Shown piece after piece: positions 31,423 to 41,999 of a DNA stretch of 64,000 bases. Position numbers and translations under genes: made by a program. Location: the NCBI GenBank assembly GCA_019914945.1, contig CM034108.1:878001-942000 (forward strand), written 5' to 3'. Within the stretch, counting starts at the first letter, position 1, and every line of letters begins with the position of its first letter. The DNA comes from Typha latifolia. Lineage: Eukaryota > Streptophyta > Magnoliopsida > Poales > Typhaceae. A model generated the notes under the pieces. It searched no databases, was not told where the DNA came from, and saw only the letters and a list, made by a program, of their open reading frames with translations.

Positions 31423-31487
31423 AAAGGACGCGGCGAGGCCTCTTTAGGCTTTAGCTCAAAGTCGCCGAAAACCGGACCATTTCCCTT

Positions 31488-31600
31488 ATTAGGGTTTGGT
31501 TCTACCGCCCTACCGACCGTTCTTCGGCCCCCTCGTCGACAGCGTCCGCTTTATCCGCTAGGGTTTCGATCCGAAGGCGTCTGCTCGACCTTAGGGTTTT
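31488..31600 (+). promoter_or_regulatory. Three telo-boxes in probable cyclin T 5'UTR exon
   Basis: TTAGGGTTT at about 31489, CTAGGGTTT at 31558 and TTAGGGTTT at 31591. The segment ends with AAGAAG|GTATCT near 31615, a possible donor for a long 5'UTR intron. An acceptor TATTCAG at about 34211 lies about 100 bp before the start codon. Telo-boxes in 5' regions are common in plant housekeeping and cell-cycle genes. Exon assignment is inferred. Confidence 0.45.
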
Positions 31601-33529
31601 GATCCCCTTAAGAAGGTATCTTCTTCTTCTCAGACCTCTCTTTCCCAAATTTGTCGTCACTTTTGGATCCGATCGCTGTCTTTTTTAGCTCTTCACGTCT
31701 GAAGAACCATCAGTTCCCTGAATACTGTTTAAATTCTGTCAAGATTTCATCAGAATTGCCCTGAGCAAGAAGCCCTACAGGTTCGGAGCAATGAACCGTG
31801 AATCTTTCGTTCCATAGAAATTAAGCGTAGGGGCATCTGATATTTTGTGCCTATAGATTTATTTCTTTGTTCACTAAGTTGATTATTTGTTTCTTTGGAA
31901 GCCTTTTTTGTTTATTCCTGGAAGTCTAATGATCTTTGTTCCAAGAGGAATGCTGTTGTGCTACGAGATATGATGTGGAAACTTTGTTCGTTGGTGGTAC
32001 TGCTGAGACATAGTTTCATCCTCATGTTTCCTCCATTTACCTGATGTTTTGTGCAACCACTTGATTTTTTTATTTTTAGAAATCGTTGTGCAGAAGTTAT
32101 GGTTTTGTTTGTCGCAGGCATCTGTCTTGCTAATCTATCTAATTTGTCCTCCTTTTATGTTGACGAATCTAGAAGTAAATCCTCCTAGGCTTTTCATGGC
32201 CCAAAGTCTTTTTATGGGGAGCTTTCCTCATAGCTTGGATATCTTCATTTTTCTTTGTTTTCATATGGTCTATCTTCGTATATTCCTGTCTTGGACATTT
32301 GATTCTAGTCGTACACTATTATCATGAACAACGATTGTGAAGTTTATACTTCACAGTTGTCTCTGTAGAAATTTGTTAACTTTAGGAACCTTTCAATTGA
32401 TTATATTCAAACTAAGGGAGATGACACCGGAGAGGATATTATTAGGACGATTATGAGCTTTAAGTCCTCTGTACAGACTTATACATAATGTTCATAGTAT
32501 TTTTCTTCTCTTTTATACTTAAGATGGAACCTTCATGCCAAACAAAGTAGTTATTTCCACTTGCTATTTTAAGGGGATATGAGATTTATCCTCTCTAAAA
32601 AACTCTTTGATGGTCAGTTCACTTGTGCTCTAGATTGGACACAATTAGGGACCAGATTAGTTAGTTTGTGGTTTTAGAGTTACTCCGGTGAAGCTTAAAG
32701 AGCAGATGGTACTTTATGGCTCTAGATTTTTATGTTATTTCCTAAAAGTTGATCATATGTTAAACCTTGGATCTTCACTTATCATCATCTTGATGAACCA
32801 GACTTTCTAGTCTACCTAGTTCAACCAGTGATTATCCATGGTCAGGTATGGTCCATGTAAGGTTTTATTTAGGAGAGCATGCTTAGTTAGGAAGGAGGAG
32901 AATGGAAGGGTGGGGTGGCAATAGGCTGAATAGGGCTAGGCGGTTTAGTAGGAGAGAGTTAAAATGGACTCAGGGTGGAGGAGAATATTGAGAGGGAGAG
33001 TGACAAAATGTGGTGTTTGAAGATTTAAAGAGGAAAGGGAAGACTAATTCTTGTAGCTAATAGAGGCAGGGTGTCGGGAGAAACATGCTGTCATATGCAG
33101 TTGGAAGAAATGTGAGAGAATAATAAAAAAAATGATTAAAAGCCTTAAGTGCATTCCTACTAGAGTTACCTCACTAGCTTCCTAGGCACCTGCTTGCCTA
33201 AGCCTCCTTCATAGGTTGCTTCTTGATTCAAGTGGCTAAGTTACTTATACCAACATTTGCAATTCTATTGTGCTATCTTTCTTACCTAGATTGACCAAGA
33301 CTTTGATAATAATTCAAAATTAAGGTTAAAAATATTGGGATCAGGGTCGACGCCTAAAACATGATACATGTTGGGCCGTTTCGGCCACCAATGTTGGATT
33401 TTGGTATCGGACTATTTTTTTAATCATGTGAAAATATAAAAATTTAAATTGGAATATTAATAATAAATAAATAGATAAATATAAATTACTTTTATATATA
33501 TAATCTAAAATTAAAAATACTACTTCTCA

Positions 33530-33800
33530 ATCTCTCCCTCACTCTCTCTCTTCATCTTTCAATCTCTCCCACTCTTCACAGAAATGATAAATCTCTTGCC
33601 CACTCTCCCATTCTCTCCCACTATACTCCTCTGCTACGTCTCACTCTATCTTTCTTTTTTCTTTGTTAGTGTCCATCTCATTTTTCCTCTTTCCTCTCTC
33701 CTCTCTCTTTCACTTGCGTGTGTTTGCTCTCACTCTCTGTTGTTACAAAAAAAGAGGGAGATGCACTGAGAGAGAGAGAGAGAGGGGCTCACCAAAGAGA
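33530..33800. repeat. Pyrimidine-rich then GA-rich low-complexity tract
   Basis: About 190 bp of CT-rich sequence on the plus strand (repeated CTCTCTC and CTCTCCCACT phrases) is followed by GAGAGAGAGAGAGAG at about 33769-33784. The two halves are roughly complementary and could fold into an imperfect hairpin. It lies in the putative 5'UTR intron of cyclin T, flanked by sequence that looks like a decayed transposon (about 33300-34100). Confidence 0.6.
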
Positions 33801-34314
33801 GACCGAGTGAGAAGGTTGTTGGAGAGAGGAAAAAAAATAAAACAAAAAAGGAACAAAAACTTAGTCGAGGTTATCGGAGAGCGGTGTTGATGGATCCGTC
33901 AGACGAGGAGCTGGCCACTGTGTGGTTTCGGTACATTGGTAAATGATCAAAGGAAAGATAATTGATACATTGGTAAATGAAAGATTTGCTTCCGGTTGAT
34001 TCGACCCATTTGGATGGTTTCGGTCATTACGATCAATACCCGACCAAAACTAGTATGTTGATTTGTTTCAGGGTCGGTCAAAACTGGGAATCTTAGTTAA
34101 CACGCACATTTGTATCTCTAGCATTTAAATCACATTGTATTGCTTGCTTCTAACTAGATGTTGTAACTTACTTTGACAGCTATGTTGATGGCCTGTTGCT
34201 TTTGTATTCAGGAAACAACTGCCCTGCACTTTAACATGAGCAGAACTGGTGCCCAAAAACATTATCAGACTACTTTGATCAGCTGTTATTTAAATATATT
34301 TTGAGATATCCTGC

Positions 34315-37300
34315 ATGGATGCTATACCACCCAGTGACCCTTCACATTACGGAATGGTGGAAAGTAGTCCATACAGATTCTCTCATGATAGGCTTGAGGA
34401 AGCAAGTCGTCCCGGTTCTTCTTGGTATTTCAGTCGAAAGGAGATAGAAGAAAACTCTCCATCTAGGAGAGATGGCATAGATCTGAAGAAAGAGACATAC
34501 CTTCGCAAGTCATATTGCACATATTTGCAGGATTTGGGCATGAGACTTAAAGTGTAAGCTTCCCCGACATTTTACTGTTGCTTTTGCAGATGTTATGTGC
34601 AAACAGGAAGTTCAATTTTTTTATTAGCTTTTTATTCTTTTCTCTTTTCATAGTATATCATCTGTATTCTTTTTGGCTAATTTTTTTCTTGTCATCTTAG
34701 ACTAGTGCATTGAGTAGCCATTCCTGGTGCTTCAAGTTATTCTTGAATATGTTGCTGTATTTTATTTCGTTCTCCTTTTTAACACCAGTATGACACTAAT
34801 TCAAACACTGCATCCAACTTGCTTATATGGTAAGACTCTGAAAGTCATGATGGAAGTGTTTGAAGATTGTGAAACATTGAATCCAGTTCTCAGGTGGAGT
34901 GTGAGTTGGTGTACATCCATAAGTACATTACTTGTATATCTGCAAATGGTCTTACTATAGTTAGTTGAATGTTTTGGAACATCACCGCTCTTATATTATG
35001 TCAGAATTCTCTAAAGAAGGTGGTGGATGAGTAGCTAGATTCTGGCTGAAGATTTGGTCAAGAATAAAATGCAATGCAGTTGTGCTGGAGCTCCCAGTTT
35101 TCTGTTGTAACTCTTCAATTCTTTATTTTACATAATTAGGGTCTAGATAAAAGGTCATGCTCTGTGGGTTTTTTTTTCTGTAAAAGTTTCACATTTAGTT
35201 ATTTCAATAAGTTCTTTTGTACAAGGTGACTAAGGGTGTAGGAATATTCATTGTCATGGTTTTTGTGAACAAGTTCAGAAAGCTAATTTGCTTAGTAGTT
35301 CTGTAAATGCTGCTTTCATAAATTCAAAAGTTACACGACTACAATACTTATATTTTTAGTAATACAATTTGTCAATGTCAGTGGCAATGACCGATGGATA
35401 TCTTATATCTAATGCAGGCCCCAGGTGACAATTGCTACAGCCATAGTTTTTTGCCATCGTTTTTTCCTCCGCCAGTCCCATCTAAAAAATGACAGGCGGG
35501 TAAGTATATTTTATTTGTATGTTATATCTTGCAATCCAACTTCATTTGAGGTTTTACTGGCTATAATTAACTGAAAATAATCTCCTTCTGATTTTGTGAC
35601 ATCTTTATTTTTCTAAACACATATTCAACCTAAACAAAATCTTCCCACCTCATAATAGGTATCTAATTTTTCACACTTTTACGTAAGATTTCAAATAGGT
35701 GTCTTTTCTTTTAAAACTTATATTAGTTGTGGGTTGCTTTATGAGTAAAAATCTGGCTCTGTCGGTGCATTTGTTCTGAAACATTGCAGTTGTTTTAAAA
35801 ACACTAGATCTGTATGTACCATGCATTTATAAATATTCATATGGGGGTTTTCTACTGATATTTTATACAAGAGCTTTCTTTTGCGCACCGTCTTTGATTT
35901 CATGATCATATTCTTCTAGGGAAGTGCCATTACTGAAAGCTGCTCATGAACATATAATCTGTGTATACAATTTCCAACCTATTTGTTGATTGGCTTAATC
36001 TATATAAAGACAGTGCAACAAAAATATGAGATCCACACATAATTGTTTATGGATTATTTCTGGTCTTCCACTATTGCTAGTGTATAAGTTGACATTCGAA
36101 TATACCTGCAGACAATTGCCACTGTTTGCATGTTTCTGGCGGGGAAGGTTGAAGAAACACCTCGGCCTTTGAAAGATGTCATTCTTGTTTCTTATGAGGT
36201 TATTCATAAGAAGGATCCTGCTGCTGCCCAGCGAATCAAGCAGAGGGTAATAGATTGCATGGTGTTCTTATAATTGTTTATATGCTGAATGATGTTGGTT
36301 TTTTGCTCCATATTATCGTTTATTTTGCCTATTATTATTAGAACCGGATCGGACCGGTGAACAAACCAAATAGCCGGTTCAATATTGTTATCACATTAAA
36401 AATACAATCTGATCCGGTAAAAATCGACCGACCAAATGGTTCAACTAGCGAACCGCGAACTGATTGGGTTACTCATTTTTTATGAAAATTATCTAGTTAT
36501 CCTTAATATACAAGTATTAATTATTTACTTTAAGGGTAATTTAGTCATAGAATTAAAATAATTATATTTTAAAAATTAAAAGTGTAATTAATATATAATT
36601 TTGTATAAGTCATATGATCTAATGTACCTTAACCTAAATATTAGTTAGGAAATGTCTAGTAATTGAAGAAATACAATTGTATTGCTTTTATAGATTTTTT
36701 TTAGTTTTTAGAATATTTTAGAACTATTAATATATTATTTAAATATTAAAAATAATTCTAAATAAACAAGCAGTCCGACCAAGTGACCCACTAGTCGAAC
36801 CAGTAACCCAATGACTCAACTTGTATCTGGGTCAATGTTCAGTCCGGTTTTAATAATTATGCTTTTACATGTTGTGTAATTGCATACAGTGAGGAGGTTA
36901 GATCTCCCCACATTCTCCCTCCTATTGTCAGCCATTGACTTGTAATCAATCTTTTCTTGTTGTTAAACCTCGTTTTATATAATATTGAGTTTTATGGATG
37001 TTTGTGTTTCCTGTAGAGTTCAGGTTCTGCCTTGTCTTTTCTCTGTGCATTTGCTTATATGACTAGCATTTTGAATGAATTCATTGGGAAAAGTACTTGA
37101 TGGATATTGGACATTCTTCGCACAGGAAGTATATGAACAACAAAAGGAACTTATTTTACTAGGGGAGCGAGTGGTTCTTGCAACTCTTGGCTTTGACTTT
37201 AATGTGCATCATCCTTATAAGCCGTTGGTTGAAGCAATAAAGAAATTCAAGGTTGCTCAAAATGCACTTGCACAAGTTGCTTGGAACTTTGTCAATGATG

Positions 37301-39328
37301 GGTATGCCAGAGCTACCATTATTCTTCTTTTCCAACTCAATTTAATAATGTATATTCCTTACGTATTAAAGGGGTTGTGCAGACTACGTACTTCACTTTG
37401 CCTACAATTTAAGCCCCATCATATTGCTGCCGGTGCTATCTTCCTGGCTGCAAAGTTTCTGAAAGTCAAGCTTCCATCTGATGGTGAGAAGGTCTGGTGG
37501 CAAGAATTTGATGTTACTCCACGACAGTTGGAAGGTCAGTGTGCTGGTCCTCCTTGGTACGGAGTTCATAGTGTTAGTTTCATATTCGGCTTAAAACTTT
37601 AGGGCTTTTATTGGTATGGTATCTGTTATGTTGTCTGTGGCACATGCCAGAATTAGCAGCCTAGGTAAGTGCTTACTTTTGTGTCCTAGGAGTCATTAAA
37701 GAGCGATGTCACTCTGCCTATTCATGTCTTACATCTAAATAGCACTTTTTGAGTTGTGAAGATCAAACGCCAATATTTGGCTGTTTAGTACTTTGGAGAA
37801 TTTGAGAATTATGATCAACTTGCCTATATTCTGTGTTGTATATTTTTTAGATATTTATGTCTTTACTGGGAGCTATCACTAGATGAGAAGTGCTTATTGG
37901 ATATGTTATTCTGATAAATGACTATGTATCCTGTTACAGGGTGTTGGGTGGAGTGATTTGCTAGAATTAGGCATTACCATGTGAATTGAATGGATAAAGA
38001 CAAACTTATTCAGGATATCATAGACAGTAAAAAAGGTCTTTCGGTATCACTGTATCAGATAGATGTTTTAGTGTGGATCAGGAGGACTTATGAACTCAAT
38101 TTTGTGGAATTTGTTAAACTTTTCTAATTTTCTTTGTCACTACAGCTTGCTTTCATTCATTAGATGAAAAATTATTCAACTGGAGTATTCTTTTCTCCAT
38201 ACATGTTTGTCATTGACATAACAAAATTGTTTCTAGTTAGTTCCTATACTAAAGCCATGTTTGATTGTAACACTAATTTTCTTGCTTTCAGAGGTTAGCA
38301 ATCAGATGTTGGAACTGTATGAGCAAAACCGTCTAACACAACAATCCCATGGAAATGAAACTGAAGGGAGCTCTGCCAGTGGGGCTCATCATCATGCTCC
38401 TGTTAAAGCTCCATTTCCTGCTGAGGAACCTCCTGCACAAAATGGATATTCTCAGGCAACAAAACCATCTAGCTTGCAGCATTCTGTCCCAAGCATGTTG
38501 ACTCACGCTGGACATGAGCAATCACAATCTGAAAAACAAAATGGAACCCAAAGACTATTGCAAAATGAAAACAATGACTATGCAAGCAATAAACTCAGGA
38601 GTGGCCCTGGTGACAGCAAAACGGAAGCTGGTACAAAGGATCATTGGCATCATGATCAAGGAAACGTTGCAGGAACTTATGAAGGCAGATCCAGCAGATA
38701 TGAGTCTGAGTGTCCAGTAGAAGAGTCTACTGTGGCTGCCACTGGTGGATCTGATGGAACCAAAGAGAGGACTTCTAATTGTACTGAAGGCCCCAAAAAT
38801 TTCTCTCCCATGATGGATGCCATGAAGAAGATCGATAAGGACAAGGTGAAAGCAGCTTTGGAGAAAAGAAGAAAATCCAAAGGTGATGTTGCTAGAAAAA
38901 TTGATCTCACGGATGAAGATGACCTTATTGAGAGGGAGCTGGAACATGGTGTTGAATTGGCTGTTGAGGATGAGAAGATAAAGCAGGAGAGGAGGCAGAG
39001 CTGGTCTAAGACTTTGTACCGAGAGGGGCCTAAAAATTCTGACCATGTGACAGAGAATGGGAATCTCGGACACGAGAAGGTTATAGAAAATACAGAAGAA
39101 GGGGAGCTATCGATGGATAGTCAAGATTTCCGTTCTCCTGAGCCTGGTAGTCATAAGAGAAAAGCAATGAGCCCAGGTAAACAGTTTGGTGGAAGGGATG
39201 GATATGATGCACAGCATTATAATCGTGCGCCTACCTCAAATTACCACGATGGCCTTGATGATGCGCGTTCTGTTGGAAGATTTGAGCGTGCTGAGAGAGA
39301 GCATAAAAGGTTCAGACATGAAAGTTAG
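34315..39328 (+). CDS. CYCT1: Cyclin T (P-TEFb cyclin subunit), CYCT1-type
   Basis: Six coding exons: 34315-34553, 35418-35499, 36112-36246, 37126-37301, 37383-37534 and 38292-39328, in phase, giving 606 aa. Residues about 1-40 include the conserved lead [20 protein letters not shown]. The two cyclin boxes span about 55-255, with [38 protein letters not shown] and [20 protein letters not shown]. Residues about 265-606 are a charged, probably disordered tail with a [17 protein letters not shown] segment and a basic SHKRKAMSP motif. Cyclin T binds CDKC/CDK9 and stimulates RNA polymerase II elongation by phosphorylating its CTD, in the nucleus. The third intron contains a MITE-like insertion (36340-36851). 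Probable upstream 5'UTR exon lies near 31.44-31.615 kb. Confidence 0.94.
36340..36851. mobile_element. MITE-like insertion in a cyclin T intron
   Basis: An AT-rich block of about 510 bp with inverted ends: left ATTATTATTAGAACCGGATC, right read in reverse ATAATTATTAAAACCGGACT. Subterminal ACCGG and CCGGTTC words occur near both ends, as in widespread plant non-autonomous DNA elements. A target duplication cannot be separated from the AT-rich flanks. No transposase frame is present. Confidence 0.5.
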
Positions 39329-39696
39329 GTTTTGTGATGAAGGACTGCAATGCTGAAAAGAGAGCAATGTAAGGTTCTTCTTGATTGGCTTATTATGGAA
39401 CTTCTACATATGTCAATGGGTATGTCTTGCAGTTTGGACCCTTCCAGGAAGTTGTGTTTGTCCATGATCTTCTTATATAGCAGCTTTGTACTGCTAAGTG
39501 TTCAAACTCTCCACTGCAGATCATCAGGGGTCCACTTTTACGATTGTACTCAATTTCTGGATTTCATTAGTGGGATATTTATGGGATGAAAGCTGCAATG
39601 GATATTTTATTTTGTTCAAATCTTTGATTACTTGTTGTACATGTTATACAATGATGAAGATGCTCATAGTTAAAGAAAACAAAGAAATGCTCGTAG

Positions 39697-39722
39697 TCTC
39701 TCCTCTCCTCTCCTCTCCTCTG
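39697..39722. repeat. TCTCC pentanucleotide microsatellite
   Basis: About five copies of TCTCC in the 3' flank of cyclin T. Confidence 0.85.
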
Positions 39723-40056
39723 TGCTGCTCCCTAAATTTAGCTGGTAATACATAAAAAATTCTTAGAGTGCACTTGTTTACTATGTCAGATATCCATATA
39801 TTGCATATTATGTAAATTAAATGTCAGATTATTGCTGTATTATATGTTGCTTAAATTTTCACGCATATATCCTTCCGTGCTCGGTTTCCGTCTAGGCCAA
39901 ACTTGTGGGTTAGTTTTCGGGCGACTGTCGGATGAGTGTAATGCACAAGTCTGCGCATAGATACGAATACAATAGCGTCGGATCAACTGGACCAACCTAC
40001 ATCTCGGATGGAATCTCAATCCCATTGGTCCTTTTCCTTCTGGCCTGGCCTTTTAG

Positions 40057-40334
40057 TTGAAAATAGATTGCTTCAAACTTTAATTTGTAAATAAAAACTT
40101 GCACTAAAAGGGAAATGGGGTGAAGGGCCCCACAAGAAAGATACATCTTTGTTGAAAATAGAGTTGCTTTTAACTTTAAATTTTGTAATGAAAACTTGCA
40201 CTAAAGGGAATAGCGTAAAGGGCCCCACAAGAAAGATAAATCGTTGTTGAAAATAGAGATGCTTTTAGCTTTAATCTTTTAAAACTTGCACTAAAAGGGA
40301 AATGGGGGTAAAGGGCCCCCACAAAAAAGATACA
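40057..40334. repeat. Three tandem copies of a 95-bp unit
   Basis: Copies start at about 40057, 40152 and 40247, each with TTGAAAATAGA, then AAAACTTGCACTAAA, then AAGGGCCCCACAA and AAGATA. Copies differ by a few substitutions and small indels. The array lies between the convergent 3' ends of cyclin T and the RNA-binding protein gene. Function unknown. Confidence 0.88.
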
Positions 40335-41023
40335 CCCTCCCCAGAGTCCAGAGCATCCGAGGGGGTTACAGAGAGAATGCAAAAGATCATGGGATTCCTG
40401 CAGACCCACGGATGGGACTTGTACATGGGATGAGTTATGCTCCTGCGACCCACGGATTATAAAGCCCGCTCCCTTTTTAGAAGGCTCCTCACGCCCAAAT
40501 ACCCCGTCAGTATTAAGCTCCAGGCCTTATATATATCTTGGCAATTGCTTTCAGTGTGCAGTGTAAACAAACAAGCAGAAAATCTAAAATGAGTCGATCC
40601 AGTTTTCCAGGGTGAATATTAAAATTCATTGGAATTTTTAAGACACGGATCTGGAAAATAATTATCCCGATCACGAAATTTTAAATATACGACTATCAAA
40701 TCTGGATGAAGAAATATTCTTTAGGGCTTATTTGCACAGAGTTACTAAGAAAAAGAAAGAAGCCACGGATAATTTTCAAGAGAGTTTGCATTTCATTCCC
40801 AATTGATCTCTAATTCCAAATACAAATTTCTCCCACATGTACCAAACAACAAACAAACGGAACCCAGAGTAACCTAAGATCCAACACACAACGGTCAAAA
40901 ATGAAGATAACCATTCGAAGATGAGCTTCGAAACACAACGATACGATCAGAAGAACACGGATAACCATAGCCTGCTTATCCTTTTTGACTTCAAAAAAGA
41001 TAAGGGCTACCATAGCAGCACTT

Positions 41024-41604
41024 TTAATTCCTCCAGCTCCCGTCCGATGCACCACCGCCCCTGGAATAGCGGGATCCACCATCATATCCTCCGCCACCAT
41101 ACCCTCCTCCTCCTCCTCCCCCTCCTCCGTAGCTGCGGTCACGGCCTCCGCCGTATCCGCCTTCGCCACGGCTATACCCACCGCCATAGCCGCCGCCGCC
41201 GCCTCCTCGGCGTTGACCGCCGTAACCGCCGCCTCCTCCGCCACCGCTTCCCCGGGACTGGGCCTCGTTCACGGTGATGCTTCTCCCGTCAAGATTCTTG
41301 CCGTTCATCCCCTCGATCGCCTCCCTCATCGACTGCTCGTTCGCAAAGGTAACGAATCCGAACCCCCTCGACCTCCCCGTCTCCCGATCGTTGATGATCT
41401 GCGTTTAAACACGTATCAGACCTCGACCTCATATCCAGATCTAGAAAGCCCGAAAAATATAAGTCGAAAAAAGAATTAGGTAAAAACGATCTGGACCTTG
41501 GACTCCAAGATCTCTCCGTAGGGCTTGAAGGCCTCCTCGAGGGCTCGGTCGTCGGTGGCCCACGCCAGCCCACCGACGAAGCAGCGGTACTCGACCTCGG
41601 CCAT
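41024..41604 (-). CDS. Glycine-rich RNA-binding protein (GRP7/GRP8-type, RRM plus Gly tail)
   Basis: Two exons: 41604-41497 and 41398-41024, encoding 160 aa. Residues about 1-85 are a single RRM with RNP2 CFVGGLAW and RNP1 RGFGFVTF. The rest is a glycine tail with [14 protein letters not shown] and Arg/Tyr-Gly repeats ending in DGSWRN. The intron splits the RRM after LESK, the position conserved in plant class IV GRPs, where intron retention is used for negative autoregulation. These proteins bind RNA in nucleus and cytoplasm and act in cold response, clock output and splicing. The coding sequence is strikingly GC-rich compared with its surroundings. Several overlapping open frames on the opposite strand are by-products of the GGN codons. 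Confidence 0.95.
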
Positions 41605-41714
41605 CGTAGAGGAAAAGAAACGAAACCCTAGAACAAGGAACAGGACAAGAGGGGGAGGAGAAGCCAACCCACCTCTAAGAAAGCACGAGAGACGAAGGAT
41701 GCCCCAGACCCTAG

Positions 41715-41721
41715 ATTTATA
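41715..41721 (-). promoter_or_regulatory. TATA box of the glycine-rich RNA-binding protein gene
   Basis: TATAAAT read on the minus strand, about 115 bp upstream of the start codon. A transcription start near 41685 and a short 5'UTR would follow. It is well placed and the only good match nearby. Confidence 0.6.
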
Positions 41722-41937
41722 GATCCACACGAGGGAGGTAACCACACCTAACGCGAGTATGGTCACCGCTATTGCTTCTTTACCAAGCATCTTTCGTTCT
41801 TATCCTCTGAGATCGCTATAGATCGTGCGGTGTAGAATAGCGGTCACAGGATAAGGCTAAGTTGTGCTGCGGAACAGAGGAATAAGTCTCTTCGGAGTCG
41901 GAATATCCGGTAAATAAATTGGGATAGTACAACGAGG

Positions 41938-41966
41938 CTGGGCCCATTAAGGTGGGCCCATTAAGG
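41938..41966 (-). promoter_or_regulatory. Duplicated TGGGCCC site II motif
   Basis: TGGGCCCATTAAGG occurs twice in tandem, about 340 bp upstream of the GRP start codon. TGGGCC is a TCP-type site II element. Assignment to this gene is inferred from distance. Confidence 0.45.
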
Positions 41967-41999
41967 GGTAAAAGGGTAACAAGTGGTCCCAGTGGGCAC

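Larger units (their letters stand above)
28792..31439. other. KIN-8A 5' flank and cyclin T promoter region
   Basis: A divergent intergenic region. The side near 28792-29640 is probably the kinesin 5'UTR and promoter; it has AAAACCCTAA (telo-box) at about 29130. The stretch 30137-30370 is GC-rich with open frames on both strands that resemble no protein. It contains a G-box-like CCCACGTGTC at about 30327. I see no further gene. Confidence 0.4.

Noticed and set aside
40921..41479. Plus-strand open frames opposite the glycine-rich RNA-binding gene
   Set aside because: They are by-products of GGN codons; their residue composition (Ala, Ser, Arg runs) and lack of homology fit shadows.
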